64,000 nucleotides of DNA from the NCBI GenBank assembly GCA_902798285.1, contig CADBVZ010000007.1, positions 1-64,000 of the forward strand, written 5' to 3'. Position numbers and translations under genes: made by a program. Below are positions 58,864-64,000 of the stretch, piece by piece. This stretch comes from an uncultured Prevotella sp. Lineage in GTDB: Bacteria > Bacteroidota > Bacteroidia > Bacteroidales > Bacteroidaceae. The stretch's first letter is position 1. Each line of letters starts with the position of its first letter. The notes beneath the pieces are model-generated. The model was not told the DNA's origin. It saw only the letters and a list, made by a program, of their open reading frames with translations, and ran no database searches.

Positions 58864-60159
58864 ATGGAGCAACTGTTGCATTATGTGTGGAAACATAAAT
58901 TGTTCCCACTAAGAGAACTGAGGACAAGTGACGGTCAGACCGTTGAGGTGATTGACTCCGGCTTGCACAACCGCAATGCTGGCCCAGACTTCTTTAACGC
59001 AAAAGTAAGGATTGGTCAGACGTTATGGGTGGGCAATGTGGAAATACACGATAAATCATCGGATTGGTATCTGCATGGCCATGACAAGGACCGTAATTAT
59101 GATAACGTGATACTCCATGTTGCTGGAGTACTCGACGCTGAAGTGATGAATACCAATGGCGAGTTTATCCGTCAGATGCAGCTCGACGTGCCAGCAATGG
59201 TCAAGGAACATTATGATGAGCTATTGAAGACTGACAGCTATCCGCCCTGCTATAAAGTTATCCCAGAACTGACACAACTCACAGTACATGCTTGGATGGC
59301 TGCCTTACAGACAGAACGATTGGAACAGAAAACGGAGGCAATCCGCAAAAGGGTGGATTTGTGTGGTGGTTCATGGGAGGACGGCTACTTTATGACACTA
59401 GCCCGCAACTATGGTTTTGGTGTCAATGGCGACGTTTTTGAGCAATGGGCACAAAGTATTCCACTTCAAGCAGTAGCTCATCATCGTGATGACCTCTTCC
59501 AGATTGAGGCCATCTTCATGGGACAGGCTGGACTTCTGGAATTGGAGGCTATTCCCGAGTATTATCAAAAAGATGCCCTCAACGAGGGCTACTTCAGCAA
59601 ATTGCGCAATGAATACCTCTATCTAGCTCACAAATTCTCGATGGAACCTATAGATTATAAACTCTGGCGATTCCTCAGATTACGTCCTCAGAACTTCCCC
59701 CATATCCGCATTTCCCAGCTTGCCAATCTTTACTATCAACAAAAAGCAAGTTTGAGTCAACTAGTGGAGTGTGAGACTGTTGAGGAGCTGAAGGCGCTAT
59801 TTTCTTCGTACGTCACCCCCTATTGGGAGACGCATTATACCTTCGGCTCCACCAGTTCCAAGAACGAGAAGCACCTGACCTACGGCTCACTTAATCTTCT
59901 AATTATCAATACAGCTATCCCTATGCTCTTCGCCTACGGACGGCATTGTTCAAAAGAGGTACTTTGCGATCGCGCTTTTGATTTATTGGATCAGTTGAAG
60001 GCTGAGAATAATCACATTATCCGAATGTGGCAGCAGGTGGGATTGCCCGTTCAAACGGCCGGCGATTCACAAGCCCTCATCCAACTCAAAAAGGAATATT
60101 GCGACAAGAAAGATTGTCTTCGCTGTCGTTTTGGTTATGAATATTTGAAAAGAAAATAA
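58864..60159 (+). CDS. DUF2851 family protein
   Basis: 431 residues, no signal peptide. The conserved N-terminal block contains NAGPDFFNAKVRIG, VGNVEIHDKSSDWYLHGHDK and NYDNVILHV. The C-terminus carries a Cys cluster, CDKKDCLRCRFGYE (C-x4-C-x2-C). This is the DUF2851 family of Bacteroidetes. The spacing of Asp in GPDF and Glu in VEIH is reminiscent of PD-(D/E)XK nucleases, which is my own pattern reading. The stop codon is followed within 3 bases by dprA, so the two are probably translated from one transcript. Confidence 0.8.
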   Translation: MEQLLHYVWKHKLFPLRELRTSDGQTVEVIDSGLHNRNAGPDFFNAKVRIGQTLWVGNVEIHDKSSDWYLHGHDKDRNYDNVILHVAGVLDAEVMNTNGEFIRQMQLDVPAMVKEHYDELLKTDSYPPCYKVIPELTQLTVHAWMAALQTERLEQKTEAIRKRVDLCGGSWEDGYFMTLARNYGFGVNGDVFEQWAQSIPLQAVAHHRDDLFQIEAIFMGQAGLLELEAIPEYYQKDALNEGYFSKLRNEYLYLAHKFSMEPIDYKLWRFLRLRPQNFPHIRISQLANLYYQQKASLSQLVECETVEELKALFSSYVTPYWETHYTFGSTSSKNEKHLTYGSLNLLIINTAIPMLFAYGRHCSKEVLCDRAFDLLDQLKAENNHIIRMWQQVGLPVQTAGDSQALIQLKKEYCDKKDCLRCRFGYEYLKRK

Positions 60160-60161
60160 GA

Positions 60162-61292
60162 ATGATGAATACAGAAGAACTATTCTACACAATGGCGCTG
60201 ACGCGTCTCACGTTTTTTAATTATCAGCAGGCATTGGAGTTGTATAAAACTGTTGGCAGTGCTCAGCTGTTGTATGAGCACAGAAATGAAATCGGCGACA
60301 TCGTTGAGGAAGCATCTCCCAGACTGACGGAAGCCCTCAAAGACTGGGATGAGGCGATGAAACGGACGGATTATGAGTTGAAATACATGCAGGAACATGG
60401 CATCAAGGCGTTCACATTGACCGATAACGACTATCCCCAGCGACTCAAGGAATGTCCTGATGCGCCAATCGTACTCTATTATTTAGGTAACAGTGATCTG
60501 AACCAAGCTAAGATCATCAGTATCATCGGCACACGCCACATGACTACCTATGGACAGGATCTGATCCGTTCCTTTATCAGAGACCTAAAGGCACAATGTC
60601 CTCAGGTGTTGGTAGTCAGTGGACTGGCCTATGGTGTTGATATCAATGCCCATCGCGAATCCTTGAAGAATGGCTACGACACAGTGGGGGTGCTGGCTCA
60701 TGGTCTCGACCAAATTTATCCTTACCATCATCGTGGAACAGCCGCCGAGATGGTAAAACATGGTGGTTTGCTCACAGAATTTATGACCCAGACCAATGCC
60801 GATAAGCCCAATTTCGTACGCAGAAACCGCATTGTAGCAGGTATGGCAGATGCAACCATCCTCGTGGAGAGTGCAGAAAAAGGCGGAGGTCTCATCACCT
60901 GCGAGATAGCCCAGAGTTATGATCGCAACGTGTTCGCTTTCCCAGGAAATGTGGGGGCCGAGTTCTCCAAGGGCTGTAATAACCTGATTCGCGACAACGG
61001 AGCAGCCCTCATCACCAATGCCGATGACTTCGTAAAGGCCATGGGATGGGAAGATGAAGCCATACGTCAGAGAGCTAACCACGTAGGCATAGAGCGAAGT
61101 CTTTTCCCAGAGCTTACACCAGAAGAAGAACAGATTGTCAACCTGCTACAACAGACCAACGACCTGCAACTGAACATCCTCAGCGTCAAAACAGGTCAAC
61201 CCATCGGCAAACTAACAGCTCTCCTCTTCCAACTCGAGATGAAAGGCGTCCTCAAACCCCTAGCTGGCGGTTCATACCACCTATTGGCCTGA
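60162..61292 (+). CDS. dprA: DNA-processing protein DprA
   Basis: 376 residues (a second ATG directly follows the first). The Rossmann-like DprA core is clear: IIGTRHMTTYGQDLIRSFI, VVSGLAYGVDINAHRESL, AHGLDQIYPYHHR, NFVRRNRIVAGMADATILVE and KGGGLITCEIAQSYDRNVFA, followed by a C-terminal winged-helix-like domain (LNILSVKTGQPIGKLTALLF). DprA loads RecA on incoming single-stranded DNA during natural transformation. Its last 12 bases overlap the convergent DUF2520 gene. Confidence 0.95.
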   Translation: MMNTEELFYTMALTRLTFFNYQQALELYKTVGSAQLLYEHRNEIGDIVEEASPRLTEALKDWDEAMKRTDYELKYMQEHGIKAFTLTDNDYPQRLKECPDAPIVLYYLGNSDLNQAKIISIIGTRHMTTYGQDLIRSFIRDLKAQCPQVLVVSGLAYGVDINAHRESLKNGYDTVGVLAHGLDQIYPYHHRGTAAEMVKHGGLLTEFMTQTNADKPNFVRRNRIVAGMADATILVESAEKGGGLITCEIAQSYDRNVFAFPGNVGAEFSKGCNNLIRDNGAALITNADDFVKAMGWEDEAIRQRANHVGIERSLFPELTPEEEQIVNLLQQTNDLQLNILSVKTGQPIGKLTALLFQLEMKGVLKPLAGGSYHLLA

Positions 61293-62051
61293 GTCCTCGT
61301 GGATGCTTTCGGCCATGAGGCGATAGATCTGGCGGGTGCGCTCGTCGGGGATGAGGGCCAGTTGCCGATTCATAACATTAACATCGTAGCGGACCATGGG
61401 ACCAGTCTGGGCATCCTTAGGTGACATCTCTGACACTTTTTTGGCCGTTTCATCGATTAGTGGGAGGTAGAGTTTCCAGTCGATTTCTTCTTCCTGAAGC
61501 ACTCGTTCTGCCAAGCGATAGCAATGGTTTGTGAGATTACAGGCGAAGACTGCAGCGAGATGAAGTTTCTTACGCTTCTCCGAATCGCAGTCTACCACAT
61601 GGTCGGAGATGCTTTCTGCAAGTGAGCGAATAATGGCAAGATCCTCTTTGCTAGAAGCCTCGATGAAACATGGGATGGGAAGGAAATATACCTTTCGAGC
61701 CTTTGAGAAGGTCTGCATGGGATAGAGCACACCATAATGATTGGCTTTCCCCTTGAAGATATCCATCAGCACACTACCAGCAGTATGCACAAACAGGGCA
61801 TGAGGACATTTGTGACAGATAGAATCGGCTATTTGGCTGATGGCATCATCTTTTACTGACAGGATATAAACATCAGCATTTAGGTAGATTTTATCGAGAT
61901 TTGTCGTATGGATGCAACCCAATTTATCTGCCAATTCCTTGGCATGAGCATCTGTACGACTATAGACTTGGATGATTTCCTCGCCAGCTGCTTTCAGGGC
62001 GAGAGAGAGATGCGTGGCCAGATTGCCTGAGCCGATAAAAGCGATTTTCAT
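61281..62051 (-). CDS. Rossmann-fold DUF2520 reductase, candidate ketopantoate reductase
   Basis: 256 residues. An N-terminal NAD(P)-binding motif (IAFIGSGNLATHLSLALKAA) leads into a Rossmann domain (VYILSVKDDAISQIAD, FVHTAGSV, GVLYPMQTFSK), then the DUF2520 helical domain (LHLAAVFACNLTNHCYRLAE, KDAQTGPMVRYDVNVMNRQL). Its ATG overlaps the coaX stop by 4 bases, and coaBC lies just before coaX. Some DUF2520 proteins have been reported, as I recall, as the PanG type of ketopantoate reductase, which would fit this coenzyme A cluster. That function is inference from neighbourhood and family. Confidence 0.8.
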   Translation of the reverse strand: MKIAFIGSGNLATHLSLALKAAGEEIIQVYSRTDAHAKELADKLGCIHTTNLDKIYLNADVYILSVKDDAISQIADSICHKCPHALFVHTAGSVLMDIFKGKANHYGVLYPMQTFSKARKVYFLPIPCFIEASSKEDLAIIRSLAESISDHVVDCDSEKRKKLHLAAVFACNLTNHCYRLAERVLQEEEIDWKLYLPLIDETAKKVSEMSPKDAQTGPMVRYDVNVMNRQLALIPDERTRQIYRLMAESIHEDSGQ

Positions 62052-62797
62052 AAGAGTCCTTTAAACAGAAGGTATGGGTCGATGATGATCTGATGAGTAC
62101 AATGGGGGACGATGGTTTTGGCCATTCCACCAGTGGCGATGATATGGACATCGGCAGAAAGTGTGGGTAGGAGCTTATCAATAAGTCCATCGATCATAGT
62201 AGCAGTGCCATAGAGGATACCACTTTGCATGCACTCGAGGGTGTTCCGACCGATGAAATGGGCTGGTTTCTCGATGGTGATAGAAGAGAGTTGCGAGGCA
62301 CGAGTGCTGAGTGCGCTGAGCGATGTCTTAACGCCAGGAATAATCAATCCACCAAGAAAATGCGCGTTTTCATCGATAACTCCCAATGTGGTTGCTGTAC
62401 CAAAGTCGATAACAATAGCAGGTACACCATAGCACTTTGCTGCGCCGATAGCATCGGCTAATCGGTCCTTGCCCAACTGCGAAGGCGACTCGACATCGAT
62501 GCTGACAATACCCTCGGCATCGGCTATCGAGAAGAAATGTGGTGTGATGCCTGTCAGGTCGACTACGGCCTGCGCAAGGTCATCATTTACCTCAGGTACT
62601 ACCGATGAAACGGTGATTTTTTCAATATCAGCAATCTCAACACCATATTTGCGGAAACCCTGGCGAAGCTCGTAGCGGAAGAAACTGGCCGTCTCTTCTT
62701 TCTTAGTCTTGAAACGCCATGTAGCAGTGATGTCGCCGTTGTTATAAGCTAGAGCGATAACAACGGTGGAATTGCCGATATCTATCAGAACATGCAT
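62048..62797 (-). CDS. coaX: Type III pantothenate kinase
   Basis: 249 residues. The ASKHA-type motifs are LIDIGNSTVVIALA (phosphate 1), LGKDRLADAIGA, VIDFGTATTLGVID (phosphate 2) and GGLIIPGVKTSLSALSTRAS. It phosphorylates pantothenate in the first step of coenzyme A synthesis. It lies 6 bases after coaBC and overlaps the DUF2520 gene. Confidence 0.94.
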   Translation of the reverse strand: MHVLIDIGNSTVVIALAYNNGDITATWRFKTKKEETASFFRYELRQGFRKYGVEIADIEKITVSSVVPEVNDDLAQAVVDLTGITPHFFSIADAEGIVSIDVESPSQLGKDRLADAIGAAKCYGVPAIVIDFGTATTLGVIDENAHFLGGLIIPGVKTSLSALSTRASQLSSITIEKPAHFIGRNTLECMQSGILYGTATMIDGLIDKLLPTLSADVHIIATGGMAKTIVPHCTHQIIIDPYLLFKGLL

Positions 62798-62803
62798 AAC
62801 GTA

Positions 62804-63991
62804 CTAGAGTGTTAGGATATGCGAGAGAATTAGGTCGGCAGTTTCTTCCTTAGAACACAAAGGCAACTCGGTAACTGCGTCGCTGGTAATGATTGTAACC
62901 TTGTTAGTGTCGACTGCAAAGCCTGTATTGCCATCTGCGATAGAGTTGGCGCAGATCATATCTGCGCGTTTCTTATCAAGCTTGGCTCGCGAGTTCTCGA
63001 TCAAATTCTCCGTTTCCATCGAGAATCCTACCAATGTCTGACCTGCTTTCTTGTGCTCACCAAGCCAACCCAGAATGTCTTGAGTGCGCTTAAGCTGAAT
63101 GGCCATTTCGCCATCGTGTTTCTTCACCTTCTGGTCAGAATATTCAGCTGGTGTATAGTCGGCCACTGCACTGCACATAATCACCACATCGGCCTCAGCG
63201 CTGCGACTGGTAACGGCATCAAACATATCAGCAGCACTTTTAACAGGTACTAAATCCACACCCTCAAAAGACTTGATGTTAACAGGACCAGAAACCAGCA
63301 TAACCTCAGCGCCACGCAGACGGGCCATCTTGGCTATTGCGTAGCCCATCTTACCAGAAGAGTGGTTAGTAATATAGCGCACAGGATCGATAGCCTCTTG
63401 TGTTGGACCAGCGGTAATCAGGAATCGCTTGCCTTTAAGATCGTGTTCCTTGGCCATAAACGTGAGGATATGTTCTACGATTACCTCCTCAGAGTTCATC
63501 TTGCCAGTGCCCGTATCGCCACAAGCCAGTCGGCCCACAATAGGATCGATAATATGATAGCCATAGCCCTTAAGTTTAACAAGATTGTCCTGCAGGATAG
63601 GATTCTCCCACATGCCAGTATTCATGGCAGGCGCAATAAGCTTTGGAGCGCGTGTGGCCAGCATGGTAGTAGTGAGCATATCGTCGCAGATACCATGAGC
63701 CAGTTTGCCGATGACATTAGCTGTACAGGGAGCCACCACAAACAGGTCGCCACGCTTGGCCAGCGACACATGCTTGACATCGAACGAGAAGTTACGATCA
63801 AAGGTATCAACGATGCACTTATTGTTGGTAAGTGTCTCGAACGTCATCGGTGTGATGAACTTGGTGGCGTTCTGAGTCATAATCACATGCACATCGGCAT
63901 GCAACTTGATGAGCATCGAGGTCAGATTGGCGCTCTTGTAGGCAGCAATACCGCCCGTAACGCCTAGTACGATGGTTTTTCCTGTCAGCAT
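62804..63991 (-). CDS. coaBC: Phosphopantothenoylcysteine synthetase/decarboxylase
   Basis: 395 residues. The N-terminal flavoprotein (CoaC) shows GVTGGIAAYKSANLTSMLIK, TPMTFETLTNN, APCTANVIGKLAHGICDDML and APAMNTGMWENP. The C-terminal synthetase (CoaB) shows ITAGPTQEAIDPVRYITNHS, SGKMGYAIA and MCSAVADYTP. It performs the second and third steps of coenzyme A synthesis. It is first in the minus-strand unit coaBC - coaX - DUF2520 and starts 9 bases from the window's end, so its promoter is outside. Confidence 0.95.
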   Translation of the reverse strand: MLTGKTIVLGVTGGIAAYKSANLTSMLIKLHADVHVIMTQNATKFITPMTFETLTNNKCIVDTFDRNFSFDVKHVSLAKRGDLFVVAPCTANVIGKLAHGICDDMLTTTMLATRAPKLIAPAMNTGMWENPILQDNLVKLKGYGYHIIDPIVGRLACGDTGTGKMNSEEVIVEHILTFMAKEHDLKGKRFLITAGPTQEAIDPVRYITNHSSGKMGYAIAKMARLRGAEVMLVSGPVNIKSFEGVDLVPVKSAADMFDAVTSRSAEADVVIMCSAVADYTPAEYSDQKVKKHDGEMAIQLKRTQDILGWLGEHKKAGQTLVGFSMETENLIENSRAKLDKKRADMICANSIADGNTGFAVDTNKVTIITSDAVTELPLCSKEETADLILSHILTL

Positions 63992-64000
63992 AGTGTTATT

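Overview
The window looks like a chromosomal segment of a gut or rumen Bacteroidales, most likely Prevotella or a close relative. The signs are two SusC/SusD pairs, SPII lipoproteins, a transmembrane propeller/Y_Y_Y regulator, TAnnTTTG-type -7 promoter elements before most genes, no Shine-Dalgarno pattern, and C-terminal sorting-like tails (Y-[DN]-L-Q-G ... G-x-Y-I-x-x-G-K). No rRNA, tRNA, CRISPR array, integrase or transposase was recognised. All assignments come from reading the sequence; no database search was run.

Layout. 1-2.1 kb: 5' part of a VapE/DUF3874-type P-loop gene with a strikingly repetitive upstream region, then a remnant of a GH115 gene tail and an internally deleted DUF1593 gene. 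2.2-15.5 kb: a pectin block made of a PL10-CE8 lyase/esterase, a SusC/SusD pair on the minus strand, and a plus-strand run GH28 - CE8 - GH140/sialidase-fold. 15.5-20.9 kb: a scrambled zone with a GH3 3' fragment, two broken LytTR response-regulator copies in inverted orientation around an AraC regulator, an intact GH28, and three short gene remnants. 20.9-30.2 kb: GH115, GH3 (PA14 type), a lipoprotein serpin and two GH43 arabinanase-type enzymes. 30.3-45 kb: an arabinan-type PUL (SusC, SusD, repeat-containing surface lipoprotein, GH43s), its probable membrane-bound AraC-type regulator, a pectin methylesterase fused to an M28 peptidase, and a metallophosphoesterase. 45-55 kb: GH3, carboxylesterase, ndk, AmmeMemoRadiSam genes and a GH53-GH97 fusion. 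55-64 kb: mostly conserved chromosome genes (greA, a DUF3667-like protein, an esterase, a yjjG-like HAD, DUF2851, dprA, a DUF2520 reductase, coaX, coaBC).

How it works together. The enzymes cover de-esterification and cleavage of homogalacturonan (CE8, PL10, GH28), arabinan side chains (GH43), galactan side chains (GH53, GH97), apiose-bearing side chains (GH140), and glucuronic-acid or xylose decorations (GH115, GH3). SusC/SusD pairs and the surface lipoprotein import the products. Three genes share a fixed-length (68-69 bp) promoter element, and the second susC has 21-bp-spaced direct repeats next to the gene for a regulator that lacks histidine kinase and receiver domains. The most unusual signals are these two regulatory systems, the PME-M28 fusion, the inverted broken LytTR pair, the helically phased repeat arrays at 0.8-1.36 kb, and the repeated chimeric junctions between carbohydrate genes without any visible mobile element.
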